Assembly: GCF_011683915.1 (NCBI RefSeq)
Contig: NZ_JAAQPH010000004.1
Location: 124,001 to 188,000, forward strand
Direction of reading: 5' to 3'
Length of the DNA: 64,000 nucleotides
Source of the DNA: Pelagibius litoralis
Lineage (GTDB): Bacteria; Pseudomonadota; Alphaproteobacteria; Kiloniellales; Kiloniellaceae
Shown: positions 40,731 through 53,018 of the stretch, in pieces
Layout: every line of letters begins with the position of its first letter
Position numbering within the stretch: position 1 is the first letter of the stretch
Translations under genes and position numbers: made by a program
Notes under the pieces: model-generated
Told to the model about the DNA's origin: nothing
Databases searched by the model: none
The model's input: the letters and a program-made list of their open reading frames with translations, nothing else

Positions 40731-41189
40731 TCAGTCCCGGTGATAGGGATGCCCGGAAAGAATGCTCTCGGCCCGGAAAAGCTGTTCTGCCAGAAGGCCC
40801 CTGACCAGCATATGAGGCCAGGTCATGCGGCCCAGGCAAAGCGTGACATCGGCGGCCTGGCGCGCCGCTTTCGACAGGCCGTCGGCGCCGCCGATCATAA
40901 AGGCCAGGTCCTGCACGCCCTCGTCCCGCCAGCGGCCGAGCAGGGTGGCGAAGTCGCGGCTGCTGAAGTCCTTTCCGCCTTCGTCCAGGGCGATCACCCT
41001 GGCGTCGCGCGGCAGGGCGGCCAGCAGCAACTCGCCTTCGTTTTCTTTCAGAATTTCCGGCTTCAGGGGTCGCCGCTCTTCCACCTCTTTCAGGGCAAGC
41101 GGCCAGCGCAGGCGGGCGCCGTAGTGATCGTAGAGTTCCCTTGCGACCCCGGCTTTGGCTTTGCCGACGGCAGCCAGTGTAATGCGCAT
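40731..41189 (-). CDS. rlmH: 23S rRNA pseudouridine-1915 N3-methyltransferase RlmH
   Basis: 152-residue SPOUT methyltransferase acting on assembled 70S ribosomes. The trefoil-knot signatures FMIGGADGLS and the C-terminal TWPHMLVRGLLAEQLFRA...GHPYHRD are complete. Comes after rsfS in a ribosome-linked cluster. Confidence 0.96.
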   Translation of the reverse strand: MRITLAAVGKAKAGVARELYDHYGARLRWPLALKEVEERRPLKPEILKENEGELLLAALPRDARVIALDEGGKDFSSRDFATLLGRWRDEGVQDLAFMIGGADGLSKAARQAADVTLCLGRMTWPHMLVRGLLAEQLFRAESILSGHPYHRD

Positions 41190-41294
41190 ATCCCGCGTCC
41201 AAATTCAACCGGCCGTCCCGTTCCGCTGGTTCAGGCCAGGCAATCCCGGGGCCGGGCAGCGCCGCAGGGCGGCATTGTTCGTTCAGGGGCTGGC

Positions 41295-41639
41295 TCAGGC
41301 GGAGCCGGCGGTTACCCCCGATTCCTCTTCGCTCGGCAGCAGGTCCAGGCCCCACATCTTTTCAAGATTGTAGAACTCCCTGACTTCCGGTCGGAAGAGG
41401 TGAACGATCACATCGCCGGCGTCGACCAGCACCCAGTCGCAGCGTTCCAGGCCTTCGACGGCGATACCCTGCACGCCCGCGGCCTTCAGCTTCTCGCGCA
41501 GATGCCCCGCCATCGCGCCGACCTGCCGTACGGAACGGCCGCTGGCGATGATCATGAAATCTGCGATGCTGGATTTGTCGGCGAGTTCGATGGCGACGAT
41601 GTCGTCTGCCTTGTCGTCCTCCAGGGACGACTGAACCAA
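41295..41639 (-). CDS. rsfS: Ribosomal silencing factor RsfS
   Basis: DUF143/RsfS protein that binds uL14 and prevents subunit joining during nutrient limitation. Core motifs: KADDIVAIEL, KSSIADFMIIASGRS, DWVLVDAGDVIVHLF and FYNLEKMWG. The only conventional in-frame start is TTG at 41639, giving 114 residues, yet the frame continues upstream with residues that look like the conserved N-terminal helix (RHLLNLVQSSLEDDKA). CTG at 41708 or ATA at 41711, behind AGGAG/AAGG, would give about 137 residues. The start is therefore uncertain. Confidence 0.93.
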   Translation of the reverse strand: MVQSSLEDDKADDIVAIELADKSSIADFMIIASGRSVRQVGAMAGHLREKLKAAGVQGIAVEGLERCDWVLVDAGDVIVHLFRPEVREFYNLEKMWGLDLLPSEEESGVTAGSA

Positions 41640-41819
41640 GTTCAGCAGATGCCGGCTCTTGGCGAGGGCATCTTGCTGGTCGGCCTCAAAGGGCCCGGTG
41701 TCTTGCAGTATGACCTTAAGTCTCCTGTCCTGTTGTCACTCTCATTATGTTGTCACTCTCATCATGTCATCACTTTGGCCAGTCTCCGCCGCCGGCGCTG
41801 CCTGCATCCCGCGACGGCC

Positions 41820-42476
41820 CTAGCCGTCGGACGCTGCCCGGATATCGGTCGCTGATCTGGGGTTCAAGCGGCAACGAATGAAAACCCATGCCGGCGGCCG
41901 CTCCTCCGCCAGGCGCCTCGCCGAACCTTCGTTGAGACGGTGCCGGGCCAAGGAAAGCGCTGCTTTTCCTGACAACGCCCTGGAAGCATAGGAGGGGCGG
42001 TCGAAAACCGCAACGGCTACGGTGTTAAAGATTTTCTGCCAGGCCTGCCAATTATGAACTTGAATCAAGTTATCTGCCCCCATCAGCCAGATGAAGCGGA
42101 CCTGGGGCAGCAGCCGGGTGAGCGCCTGCAGGGTATCGGCGGTATAGGCCGTGCCCAGGGCCGCCTCCAGGCCGGTGGGCAGAATCCGGGGGTCAGTGGC
42201 GGCGCGGCGGGCGCCGGCCAGGCGCTCGTTCAGCGGCGCCATGCCGTCGCGCGATTTCAGCGGGTTCTGAGGCGAGACCAGCCACCAGACGCGGTCCAGG
42301 CCAAGGCGCCGCAGAGCCTCTTGGCTGATTTCGAGATGGCCGTCATGGGCGGGATTGAAGGAGCCGCCGAGCAGGCCGATACGGGCGCCCGGTGCCGGGA
42401 CCTGGCCGCCCAGGGCGGCGCCGAGGGCGGCCGGGGTCAGCGGGGCGAAGGGCTTGGGTGAGGGGCGCACGATCAT
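41820..42476 (-). CDS. nadD: Nicotinate-nucleotide adenylyltransferase NadD
   Basis: 218 residues from ATG 42476 (MIVRPSPKPF); a longer frame reaches 42545. It adenylates nicotinate mononucleotide in NAD biosynthesis. The nucleotidyltransferase motif GGSFNPAHDGHLEIS and the C-terminal SATDIRA (ISST-x-IR equivalent) frame the protein. In relatives nadD normally follows proA; here a peptide-transporter operon sits between them. Confidence 0.93.
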   Translation of the reverse strand: MIVRPSPKPFAPLTPAALGAALGGQVPAPGARIGLLGGSFNPAHDGHLEISQEALRRLGLDRVWWLVSPQNPLKSRDGMAPLNERLAGARRAATDPRILPTGLEAALGTAYTADTLQALTRLLPQVRFIWLMGADNLIQVHNWQAWQKIFNTVAVAVFDRPSYASRALSGKAALSLARHRLNEGSARRLAEERPPAWVFIRCRLNPRSATDIRAASDG

Positions 42477-42571
42477 GCGGGTTGTGGCTTGGTCATCGGA
42501 GAGCAGTTTGCGGGGTGCCGGCGGTTCATACAACCGGAACCGCAAGGCCTGCCGCGTCTGCTCGGCGGACT

Positions 42572-43537
42572 CTATTCGGCCAGGTGACAGGCGACACGGT
42601 TGCCGCCCAGGTCCCGCATCTCCGGGCGCTCCAGCGTACAGCGAGCGACCGCCTTCGGGCAGCGCGGATGGTAGGCGCAGCCGGACGGTGGATTGATCGG
42701 GTCTGGGATTTCGCCCTTAGGGGGTTCCACCTCCCGTCCGAAGCCGTCGAGCTTCGGCGCGGCGGCGAAGAGCATCTGTGTATAGGGGTGCTTTGGGTCC
42801 GCGAAAAGCACGTCGCGCGGCGCCTCCTCGACCAACCGGCCGAGGTAGAGCACGCCGATGCGGTCTGCCATGTGCTCGACGACGGTCAGGTCGTGGCTGA
42901 TGAAGAGGTAAGTGAGGCCGAATTCCTCCTTCAGGTCACTCATCAGGTTCAGCACCTGCGCCTGCACCGAGACGTCGAGGGCCGAGGTGGGTTCGTCGCA
43001 GACGATCAGTTTCGGTTCCGAGGCGAGCGCCCGGGCGATGCAGATACGCTGGCGCTGTCCGCCGGAAAACTCGTGCGGATACTTGCCGGCATCGGCGGCG
43101 GAAAGGCCGACCTGTTCCAGCAGGTGTTCGGCCAGGCCCTCCGCCTTGCCGCCACGCGCGGTGACCGGTTCGGCGATGATGTCGCGCACCCGCCAGCGTG
43201 GGTTCAGGCTGGCATAGGGATCCTGGAATACCATCTGGATGTCGGTGCGGATCTTATCGACACGCTGGCGGTCAGGCTCGCGGAGCAGGTCGACGCCGCC
43301 GATCTCAATGACCCCGTCGGAAGGGCGCAACAGGTGTACGATCATCTTGCCGATGGTCGACTTGCCCGACCCGCTCTCGCCGACCAGCGCATAGACGCTG
43401 CGTTCTTCGATGTCGAAGCTGACGTCGGAGACGGCCTGCAGAAAGGCTTTCGGCTTTCCCTCCAGCAGACGGTTCAGCCAGGGTTTGGAAACGTCGAAAA
43501 TCCGGGTCAGGTTTTTGACCGAAACCAGCGCGTTCAT
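42572..43537 (-). CDS. Peptide ABC importer ATPase (OppF/DppF type)
   Basis: 321-residue ATPase with Walker A GESGSGKS, signature FSGGQRQRICIARAL, Walker B LIVCDEPTSALD and the C-terminal oligopeptide/dipeptide extension (GEIPDPINPPSGCAYHPRCPKA). The Cys pattern of that extension can bind an Fe-S cluster in some homologues. ATG 43537 overlaps the upstream ATPase gene as ATGA. Last gene of the five-gene importer operon. Confidence 0.93.
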   Translation of the reverse strand: MNALVSVKNLTRIFDVSKPWLNRLLEGKPKAFLQAVSDVSFDIEERSVYALVGESGSGKSTIGKMIVHLLRPSDGVIEIGGVDLLREPDRQRVDKIRTDIQMVFQDPYASLNPRWRVRDIIAEPVTARGGKAEGLAEHLLEQVGLSAADAGKYPHEFSGGQRQRICIARALASEPKLIVCDEPTSALDVSVQAQVLNLMSDLKEEFGLTYLFISHDLTVVEHMADRIGVLYLGRLVEEAPRDVLFADPKHPYTQMLFAAAPKLDGFGREVEPPKGEIPDPINPPSGCAYHPRCPKAVARCTLERPEMRDLGGNRVACHLAE

Positions 43538-44511
43538 GCCACGCGCTCGTTTGCAAACCAGCAGGCCGCGCGGCCGCCACCGGCGGCCAGTGTCGGGTCA
43601 GGTGCCCGGCGGCAACGCTCCGCCGCCTTGGGGCAGCGCGGGTGAAAGGCGCAGCCCTCCGGCAGCCGGGACAGGGACGGCATGGCGCCGGGGATCTGGT
43701 TGAGACGCTTCAGCCCCTTGGAGGCGAGCGGCGTCGAGGCCATAAGACCGGCGGTATAGGGATGCGCCGGGCGCGTCAGGACGTCCCTGACGTCACCGAT
43801 CTCCGCCAGCCGGCCGGCATACATCACCGCAACGCGGTCGACCGCCTCGGCGATCACCCCCATGTCGTGGGTGACCAGCATGACGGCGGTGCCGCGTTCC
43901 CGGCAGAGCTGTTTCAGCAGTGCGATGATCTGGGCCTGCACCGAAACGTCGAGGGCGGTTGTCGGTTCGTCGGCGATCACCAGTGCCGGCTCGGCGCAGA
44001 GCGCCAAGGCGATGACGACGCGTTGGCGCATGCCGCCGGAGAATTCGTGCGGGTAGCTGCCGATGCGCGCCGCGGCGGCAGGAATGCCGACCTCCTCCAG
44101 GGCCGCGACGGCGCGGCTCTCGGCCTCGGCGCGGGTGACCGGCAGGTGTTCCAGGATGGTCTCGGTAATCTGCTCACCGATGGGCAATAGCGGGTTGAGC
44201 GAGGTCAGCGGGTCCTGGAAGACCATGCCGATCCGCTTGCCGCGCACCCGCCGCAGGCGGTCCTTGGTCAGGTTGTCAATGCGCTCGCCGTTCAGCAGGA
44301 TCTCGCCGCTGGCGATATGGGCTGGCCGGTCGAGCAGGCCGATGACGGCGTTGCCGGTCATCGACTTGCCGGCGCCGCTTTCGCCGACCACCCCCAGAAT
44401 CTCGCCCGGGGCGATGTCGAGGCTGATCCGGTCGACCGGCCGCAACACCGCATGACGCGTCGGTATCTCGACCACCAGGTCGCGGATCGATAGTACGGCT
44501 TCGGCCATCAT
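43534..44511 (-). CDS. Peptide ABC importer ATPase (OppD/DppD type)
   Basis: 325-residue ATPase: Walker A GESGAGKS, signature FSGGMRQRVVIALAL, Walker B LVIADEPTTALD, and the C-terminal GCAFHPRCPKA element. Start ATG 44511 lies in an ATGATGA overlap with the permease stop; the longer open frame upstream is a shadow of the permease. Pairs with the OppF-type ATPase to drive uptake. Confidence 0.93.
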   Translation of the reverse strand: MMAEAVLSIRDLVVEIPTRHAVLRPVDRISLDIAPGEILGVVGESGAGKSMTGNAVIGLLDRPAHIASGEILLNGERIDNLTKDRLRRVRGKRIGMVFQDPLTSLNPLLPIGEQITETILEHLPVTRAEAESRAVAALEEVGIPAAAARIGSYPHEFSGGMRQRVVIALALCAEPALVIADEPTTALDVSVQAQIIALLKQLCRERGTAVMLVTHDMGVIAEAVDRVAVMYAGRLAEIGDVRDVLTRPAHPYTAGLMASTPLASKGLKRLNQIPGAMPSLSRLPEGCAFHPRCPKAAERCRRAPDPTLAAGGGRAACWFANERVA

Positions 44512-45428
44512 CGCAGCCTTGGGTTCAGGACGTCGCGCAGCCAGTCGCCCAACAGGTTGACCGAGAGTGCGAGTACCAGAAGGGTGGTGGCCGGGAAGAA
44601 CAGGATCCACCATTCGCCGGAGAAGAGGAAGCCCTGGCCGATGCGGATCAGCGTGCCGAGGGAAGGCTGGGTCGGCGGCGCCCCGACCCCCAGGAAAGAG
44701 AGTGTGGCCTCGGCGATAATGGCCAGCGCCAGGCTGATGGTGGCGATAACCAGAACCGGGCCCACCACGTTGGGCAGGATGTGCCGCAGCATGATACCCA
44801 CGGCTTTGCGGCCGTTGAGACTGGCGGCCTGGACGTAGTCCTTCTTTCTCTCCACCAGGGTGGCGCCGCGCACGACACGGGCGAACTGCACCCAGTCCGA
44901 CAGACCGATGGCGAAGATCAGCACCCAGACCGCCATCTGGTCGCGCAGGTGTACCGGTGTGAATCCCTTGGCGATGCCGAAGATCAGCATGGCCACCAGG
45001 ATCGCCGGAAACGTGAGTTGCACGTCGGCGATGCGCATGATGACGGTGCCGACCATGCCGCCGGAATAGCCGGCGATCAGGCCCAGAGTGACGCCCAGCA
45101 CCATGGCGAAAAGCACGGCGCAGAAGCCGACAAAGAGTGATATCCGCATGCCGTAGAGGATGGTCGAAAAAACATCGCGCCCCTGATCGTCGGTGCCCAG
45201 CCAGAAGGCCTCGCCGGTGAAGGCATTGGGCTGCATCGGTTTCGAAAAGCCGTTCATCAGGTTGAGCGAGGAGGGATCGAAGGGGTTGTGGGGCGCGACC
45301 AGCGGCGCAAAGACAGCCCCCAGGACCAGCACCAGAACGACGAAGAAGGAAACCACAGCCGTCGGGGACCGCCGGAAGGACCACAGAAAATCGGACTGCC
45401 AAGCCCGGGAAAGCCTGCTTTCCATCAT
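44508..45428 (-). CDS. Peptide ABC importer permease (DppC type)
   Basis: 306-residue inner-membrane permease with six hydrophobic segments, an OppC_N region at 10-50, and the EAA-like loop (GMLRHILPNVVGPVLV motif as VGIMLRHILPNVVGP) that contacts the ATPases. The extracytoplasmic loop contains AFWLGTDDQGRDVFS, diagnostic of DppC/OppC. Stop/start overlaps on both sides. Confidence 0.93.
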   Translation of the reverse strand: MMESRLSRAWQSDFLWSFRRSPTAVVSFFVVLVLVLGAVFAPLVAPHNPFDPSSLNLMNGFSKPMQPNAFTGEAFWLGTDDQGRDVFSTILYGMRISLFVGFCAVLFAMVLGVTLGLIAGYSGGMVGTVIMRIADVQLTFPAILVAMLIFGIAKGFTPVHLRDQMAVWVLIFAIGLSDWVQFARVVRGATLVERKKDYVQAASLNGRKAVGIMLRHILPNVVGPVLVIATISLALAIIAEATLSFLGVGAPPTQPSLGTLIRIGQGFLFSGEWWILFFPATTLLVLALSVNLLGDWLRDVLNPRLR

Positions 45429-46408
45429 GCGGTTGCCTTCGAGCTATCGCCGCGCAGGCGTGGATCGATAACGAAGTAAAGCAGATCGACGATCAGGTTT
45501 ATGCCGACGAACATCACTGATATCAGCATCAGGTAGGCGGCCATGACCGGGATGTCGACGAACTGGATGGCGTTGATGAACAGCAGCCCGACGCCCGGCC
45601 ACTGGAAGACTGTCTCGGTGATGATCGCAAAGGCGATGATCGAGCCGAGCTGCAGGCCGGTCACGGTGATCACCGGTACCAGCGTGTTCTTCAGCGCATG
45701 GCGGAACAGCACCGACTTCTCACGCAGGCCCCGCGCCCGCGCAAAACGAATGTAGTCCTGGCGCAGCACCTCCAGCATCTCGGAGCGCACCAGGCGCATG
45801 ATGAGGGTCATCTGGTAAAGCCCGAGGGTGATCGACGGCAGGATCAGCGCCTTCAGCCCCGATTCCGTCAGGAAGCCGGTGCGCCACCAGCCGAGGTCGA
45901 CGACCTCGCCGCGCCCGAAGCTCGGCAGCATGTTCAGTTCGACTGCGAAGAGATAGATCAGCAGGATGCCGATCAGGAATGTGGGCAGTGACACGCCGAC
46001 CAGCGACAACGTCATGATGGTGTTCGCGGCCCAACCGTCCCTTCTGATCGCGGTGAAAACGCCCAGCCCCAGACCGAAGACGATGGCCAGGATGGCGGAG
46101 ACGGAAGCGAGTTCCAGGGTTGCGGGCAGGCGCTCGGCAATGATGTCGGCCACCGGCCGGCCCTGGCGGTAGCTGACGCCGAAATTGCCCTGCGCTGCGC
46201 CGGTCAGGAACTTGAAGTACTGCACCGGGAATGGCTGGTCGAGCCCGAGCTGGCCGCGCAGGCGCTCGATATCGGCACCGGTGCGCTCCTGCCCCAGCAT
46301 GTTTTCGATGGGGTCGCCGACGAAGCGGAACATGGAGAAGGCCACCAGGCCGACGACGAGGAGGACGACGAAGGACTGAAAAACCCTGCGGATGACGAAT
46401 GCGAGCAT
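45425..46408 (-). CDS. Peptide ABC importer permease (DppB type)
   Basis: 327-residue inner-membrane permease with the DppB N-terminus (IRRVFQSFVVLLVVGLVAFSMFRFVGDP), six hydrophobic segments and the coupling loop RARGLREKSVLFRHALKNTLVPVI. Overlaps the DppC-type gene by four bases. The hairpin between this gene and the binding-protein gene may protect the latter's mRNA. Confidence 0.93.
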   Translation of the reverse strand: MLAFVIRRVFQSFVVLLVVGLVAFSMFRFVGDPIENMLGQERTGADIERLRGQLGLDQPFPVQYFKFLTGAAQGNFGVSYRQGRPVADIIAERLPATLELASVSAILAIVFGLGLGVFTAIRRDGWAANTIMTLSLVGVSLPTFLIGILLIYLFAVELNMLPSFGRGEVVDLGWWRTGFLTESGLKALILPSITLGLYQMTLIMRLVRSEMLEVLRQDYIRFARARGLREKSVLFRHALKNTLVPVITVTGLQLGSIIAFAIITETVFQWPGVGLLFINAIQFVDIPVMAAYLMLISVMFVGINLIVDLLYFVIDPRLRGDSSKATA

Positions 46409-46459
46409 GGCGGCCTGTTCAGGTGGGCCCGCATAGAAGGGGCCCGGGGTCGTCGGTCA

Positions 46460-46485
46460 GGCGGGAAGCCGCAAGGCCTCCCGCC
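46460..46485 (-). other. Intercistronic hairpin after the binding-protein gene
   Basis: GGCGGGA (46460-46466) pairs with TCCCGCC (46479-46485), with an inner GCC/GGC extension closing a 4-base loop. It lies 13 bp downstream of the binding-protein stop, with no T-run. Placement matches hairpins that stabilise the highly expressed binding-protein transcript relative to the permeases. Confidence 0.55.
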
Positions 46486-46497
46486 CGCCGAACGCAG

Positions 46498-48078
46498 TTA
46501 CTTGATCTTGAAGTACTTGATCTTGGGCTCGTCGTCCGGGTCGACGACGGTATCGACCTTGGCGGCCATGCCCCAGTTCAGCACCTGGTGATGGATCGGC
46601 AGATAGAGGACTTCGTCCTGCACCACCGACCAGATGTTGGCGATCATCAGGTTTCGCTCGTCCAGGTTGGTCTCAGAGGCGAGACGCTGGATCTGTTGGT
46701 CCAGTTCGGGATTGGAGAAGCGGGTGCCGTTCCAGGAGCCGTACTTCTCGCCCTTGGTGTGGGCCAGGAAGTTGAAGATGTACTCCGAATCGTAGGTCGG
46801 CACGCCCCAGCCGAGCATGTAGAAGTCGGTCTCAAGGTTGTTGATCAGCGGGAAGTGCTGCGCCTTCGGCTTGGCGTCGAGACGCACGTTGACGCCGATC
46901 TGGGCCAGCATGCCGACGGCAGCCTGGCAGATCGCTTCGTCATTGATGTAGCGATCGTTCGGGCAGTCGAGCTGGATCGAGAAGCCGTCGGCGTAGCCGG
47001 CGTCGGCCATCAGGGCCTTGGCCTTGGCGACGTCGTTGGCCGGCAGGCTGTCGAGATCTTCGGTCCAGCCGTTGACGAAGGGCGGCATGGCAACACCGGC
47101 CGGGATGGACTGGCCGCGCATCACCACCTGCTTGATGGCCTCGCGGTTGATGGCCATGTTCATGGCCTCGCGCACCCGCTTGTCGGCGAGGGGGTTTTTG
47201 CCCTCGACATCGTCACCCTTCAGATCCGCATCGCCTTGGTTCATACCAAAGAAAATGACCCGATTCTGCGGTGCCGTAATGACTTGCAGCCCGTCCGTGG
47301 AGCCAACGCGCTGCAGGTCCTGCACCGGCACGTCCTGAATAAAGTCGACCTCGCCGGACAACAGCGCGGCGACCCGCGTGGCCGCGTTCTGGATGGGGGT
47401 GTAGACGATCTCCGTCACCTCCATCGGGAACTCGTCCTTACCCCAGTAGTTCTCGTTCATGGTGAGAACGGTCTTGGAGTCCGGTTCACGGCTCACCAGC
47501 TTGTAGGGGCCGGTACCATTGGCGTTGCGGGCCGCGTAGGTGTCCTCGCCACCCTCGAAGTCCTGCACCTTGGTGGCGTTGTTCGCCTCGGCCCAGTCCT
47601 TGTCGATGACGAAGATGTCACTCAGGTTCGACGGCATGATCGGGTTGGGGCCGTTGGTGACGATCTCGAAGCCGTATTTGCCGTTCGCCCGCACTTCCGT
47701 GACCGAGGCCAGCAGCTCCTTGAAGTCGCTGTCGGGGCTCATGGCGCGGTTGAAGGAGAAGACCACATCCTCGCTGTCGAACTCGGCCCCGTCGTGGAAG
47801 GTGACGCCTTCGCGCAGCTTGAACGCCCAGACGTTGGGATCTTCCTCGCTGGGCGCCCATTCGGTGGCCAGGGCCGGCACGATCTTGCCGGTCATGTCGC
47901 GGATGACCAGCGGCTCCATGATCTGGTGCGACAATGCCGAGGTCGGGCCTTCGTTCTGGGCATGAGGATCGAGGGTCAGGGCGTCGCCGGCCCGGGCCCA
48001 GTTCAGGGTCTCTGCAGTGGCGTAAGTGCTGGTGCTGGCCAGCAGCACAGCGGTCAGCATAGTTGTTCTGATTTTCAT
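46498..48078 (-). CDS. Peptide ABC importer substrate-binding protein (SBP_bac_5)
   Basis: 526-residue periplasmic binding protein of the DppA/OppA family. Signal peptide at 1-22 (cut near TYATA-ET). Mature protein opens NWARAGDALTLDPHAQNEGPTSA and shows LREGVTFHDGAEFDSEDVVFSFNRA, typical of cluster C binding proteins. First gene of the importer operon, with GGGAGA ahead of ATG 48078. The ligand may be di- or oligopeptides, glutathione or a sugar-like solute; not resolvable here. Confidence 0.93.
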   Translation of the reverse strand: MKIRTTMLTAVLLASTSTYATAETLNWARAGDALTLDPHAQNEGPTSALSHQIMEPLVIRDMTGKIVPALATEWAPSEEDPNVWAFKLREGVTFHDGAEFDSEDVVFSFNRAMSPDSDFKELLASVTEVRANGKYGFEIVTNGPNPIMPSNLSDIFVIDKDWAEANNATKVQDFEGGEDTYAARNANGTGPYKLVSREPDSKTVLTMNENYWGKDEFPMEVTEIVYTPIQNAATRVAALLSGEVDFIQDVPVQDLQRVGSTDGLQVITAPQNRVIFFGMNQGDADLKGDDVEGKNPLADKRVREAMNMAINREAIKQVVMRGQSIPAGVAMPPFVNGWTEDLDSLPANDVAKAKALMADAGYADGFSIQLDCPNDRYINDEAICQAAVGMLAQIGVNVRLDAKPKAQHFPLINNLETDFYMLGWGVPTYDSEYIFNFLAHTKGEKYGSWNGTRFSNPELDQQIQRLASETNLDERNLMIANIWSVVQDEVLYLPIHHQVLNWGMAAKVDTVVDPDDEPKIKYFKIK

Positions 48079-48520
48079 TTGTTGTCTCCCTGTTTCTTCA
48101 ACTTGTACTTTGACGTCATGCTGTCAGCAACCGCCGGGAAGGTCTAGCCGATTGTGAGAGGGCCGGGCCGGCGGCGCCACGCTGGGCAAAGTACCGGCGG
48201 ACCGAGCTTGCGACTGCTGTTAAGGCGCTCCGGAACCCGCGGTCGGCTTCGGAACAAAGCCATGCGCGGGCAACGGAGACCGGCTTCCTTGGCAGCTGTC
48301 CTGGGACGTTAACCAACCATCACGCTGCGGGTATTGTCCGCCGCCTGAGTCCTGTTCCCTGGTGTCCCTTGGAAAGCGTCCCTCTCAACATGTCGCTAGA
48401 CTGCTCCCTGCTCTGGTTGCCTTTGCCTTGGCAGCAATTGCGGCTGGGGCGCTATATCGCGCCCGTTGTGAGTCTGCAAGCTAAAGAGGCGTTCGATTGT
48501 TTGTCAACGAACAACCTGTC
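48079..48520. other. Noncoding gap between proA and the importer operon
   Basis: 442 bp with no credible gene. It must hold the importer promoter on the minus strand. TTGACA on that strand (48502-48507) lacks a matching -10 and lies in a small AACAA/TTGTT hairpin just after proA. Nothing else recognised. Confidence 0.4.
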
Positions 48521-49804
48521 TCAGGGCCGGGTCTGGCCGCTGCCGACAACCTTGTATTTGTAGCTGGTCAGCTGCTCGGCGCCGACCGGGCCGCGGGCGT
48601 GCATTTTACCCGTGGAAATGCCGATTTCGGCGCCCATGCCGAATTCGCCGCCGTCGGCAAACTGGGTCGAGGTGTTGTGCATGACGATGCCCGCATCGAC
48701 CTCGTTCATGAAGCGCGCCGCGGCCCCGGCGTCCTGGGTGATGATGGCCTCGGTATGGTGGGACCCGTGGCGGTTGATATGGGCGATGGCCTCGTCCAGC
48801 CCTGCGACCACCTTCACGGCGATGACCGGTGCGAGGTATTCGGTTTCCCAATCCTCGGGCGTGGCCGGGGTTACGCCGGGCAAAGCCGCCTGGGCCGCCG
48901 CATCGCCGCGAAGGGCGCAGCCGGCCTGCTGCAGGGCGCTCAGCAGCGGCGTCAGTTGGCTGTCGCCCAAGGCCCGGTCGACCAGCAGGGTCTCGGTCGC
49001 CCCGCAGATGCCGACGCGCCGCATCTTGGCGTTGACCACCAGTTCGCGGGCCATGGCCGCATCGGCGGCTTCGTGGACATAGGTATGCACCATGCCGTCC
49101 AGGTGTGAAAACACTGGCACCCGGCTTTCACGCTGGACCCGTTCGATCAGGCTGCGGCCGCCGCGGGGAATGATCACGTCGACGGTATCGCTCATGGTCA
49201 GCAGGATGCCGACGGCGGCCCGGTCGGTGGTGGGAATGCGCTGAATGGCGGCGGCCGGCAGTCCGGCTTCGCGGAGTCCCTGCTGCAGGCAGTCGAGAAT
49301 GGCGCCGGAGGAGTGGAAACTCTCGGAGCCACCGCGCAGGATGGCGGCGTTGCCCGACTTGAGGCAGAGCGCGCCGGCATCGGCGGTGACGTTGGGCCGG
49401 CTCTCATAGATAATGCCGATCACCCCCAGGGGCACCGAAACCCGGGCGATCTTAAGGCCGTTGGGCCGCTCCCACTCGGCCAGTATCCGGCCCACCGGGT
49501 CGGGAAACGAGGCGATGTCCTCCAGGCCCTTGGCCATGGCCTCGATGCGCTCGGGCGTCAGCTCAAGCCGGTCGAGCAGCGCCGGGGTCAGGCCTTTTTC
49601 GCGGCCGCCCGCCATATCCCGGGCATTGGCGTCCTGAATGGCCGCTTTGTTGTCGCGCAGCGCCTTGGCGGCGGCGATCAGGGCCCGCTGCTTGGCTTCC
49701 GGCGCGGCCTGTGCCAGTTCGGCCGCGGCATCGCGGGCCTGACGGCCCAGGGCGGTCATCTGATCCTGCAGGTCTTCCTGCTGTCGCGCTGCCTCAGCGG
49801 GCAT
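48521..49804 (-). CDS. proA: Gamma-glutamyl phosphate reductase ProA
   Basis: 427-residue NADPH-dependent reductase giving glutamate semialdehyde, the second step of proline synthesis. The catalytic Cys is in [16 protein letters not shown]-terminal [14 protein letters not shown] and HARGPVG are conserved. It follows proB by 23 bp on the same strand. Complete and of usual length. Confidence 0.96.
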   Translation of the reverse strand: MPAEAARQQEDLQDQMTALGRQARDAAAELAQAAPEAKQRALIAAAKALRDNKAAIQDANARDMAGGREKGLTPALLDRLELTPERIEAMAKGLEDIASFPDPVGRILAEWERPNGLKIARVSVPLGVIGIIYESRPNVTADAGALCLKSGNAAILRGGSESFHSSGAILDCLQQGLREAGLPAAAIQRIPTTDRAAVGILLTMSDTVDVIIPRGGRSLIERVQRESRVPVFSHLDGMVHTYVHEAADAAMARELVVNAKMRRVGICGATETLLVDRALGDSQLTPLLSALQQAGCALRGDAAAQAALPGVTPATPEDWETEYLAPVIAVKVVAGLDEAIAHINRHGSHHTEAIITQDAGAAARFMNEVDAGIVMHNTSTQFADGGEFGMGAEIGISTGKMHARGPVGAEQLTSYKYKVVGSGQTRP

Positions 49805-49827
49805 TTTCCTGTCTCCTGAATCGGGCT

Positions 49828-52603
<2,776 letters not shown>

Positions 52604-52645
52604 GGTTTGGTAAGTCCCTGACGCGGCCCCGGAGGTATGGAGAGG

Positions 52646-52682
52646 CCAAAAAGAAAGAAGGGAGATGGCGACCCATCTCCCT
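52646..52682 (-). terminator. Intrinsic terminator of rplU-rpmA
   Basis: Perfect 10-bp stem (AGGGAGATGG at 52659-52668 with CCATCTCCCT at 52673-52682) and 4-base loop; on the minus strand it is followed by TTCTTTCTTTTT. It sits 51 bp after the rpmA stop and separates the ribosomal-protein transcript from GNAT-obgE. Confidence 0.87.
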
Positions 52683-52733
52683 CCTCTTCAGTCGGCTGTT
52701 CCAGATGGGCGCCCCGGTGGGCACCCACCGGCG

Positions 52734-53015
52734 TTATTCAGCAGCGCTCGGCGACGGCTGTTCCGCCGCGTCCACGGAAACGTAGGTCCGGCCGCCGGTC
52801 TTGGTCTGGAAGGAGACCGCGCCTTCGACCTTGGCGAAAATCGTGTGGTCCTTGCCGATGCCGACATTGCGGCCCGGGTGGAACTTGGTACCGCGCTGGC
52901 GGACCAGGATGTTGCCGGCGAGAACCGCTTCACCGCCGAACTTCTTCACGCCCAAGCGGCGTCCGGCTGAATCGCGGCCGTTGCGGGAGCTGCCGCCTGC
53001 CTTTTTATGAGCCAT
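52734..53015 (-). CDS. rpmA: 50S ribosomal protein bL27
   Basis: 93-residue bL27, whose N-terminus reaches the peptidyl-transferase centre. [29 protein letters not shown] is the family hallmark; no N-terminal cleavage extension of the firmicute type. C-terminal 10 residues (QPSPSAAE) are slightly longer than usual. Three bases after rplU. Confidence 0.98.
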   Translation of the reverse strand: MAHKKAGGSSRNGRDSAGRRLGVKKFGGEAVLAGNILVRQRGTKFHPGRNVGIGKDHTIFAKVEGAVSFQTKTGGRTYVSVDAAEQPSPSAAE

Positions 53016-53018
53016 GGC

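Noticed and set aside
46399-48147. 582-residue plus-strand frame opposite the peptide-binding protein
   Set aside because: Shadow of the minus-strand SBP gene, which has a signal peptide and family motifs.
48479-48507. TTGACA on the minus strand as an importer promoter
   Set aside because: No acceptable -10 at 16-18 bp; the hexamer lies in a small hairpin just after proA and about 400 bp from the importer start.
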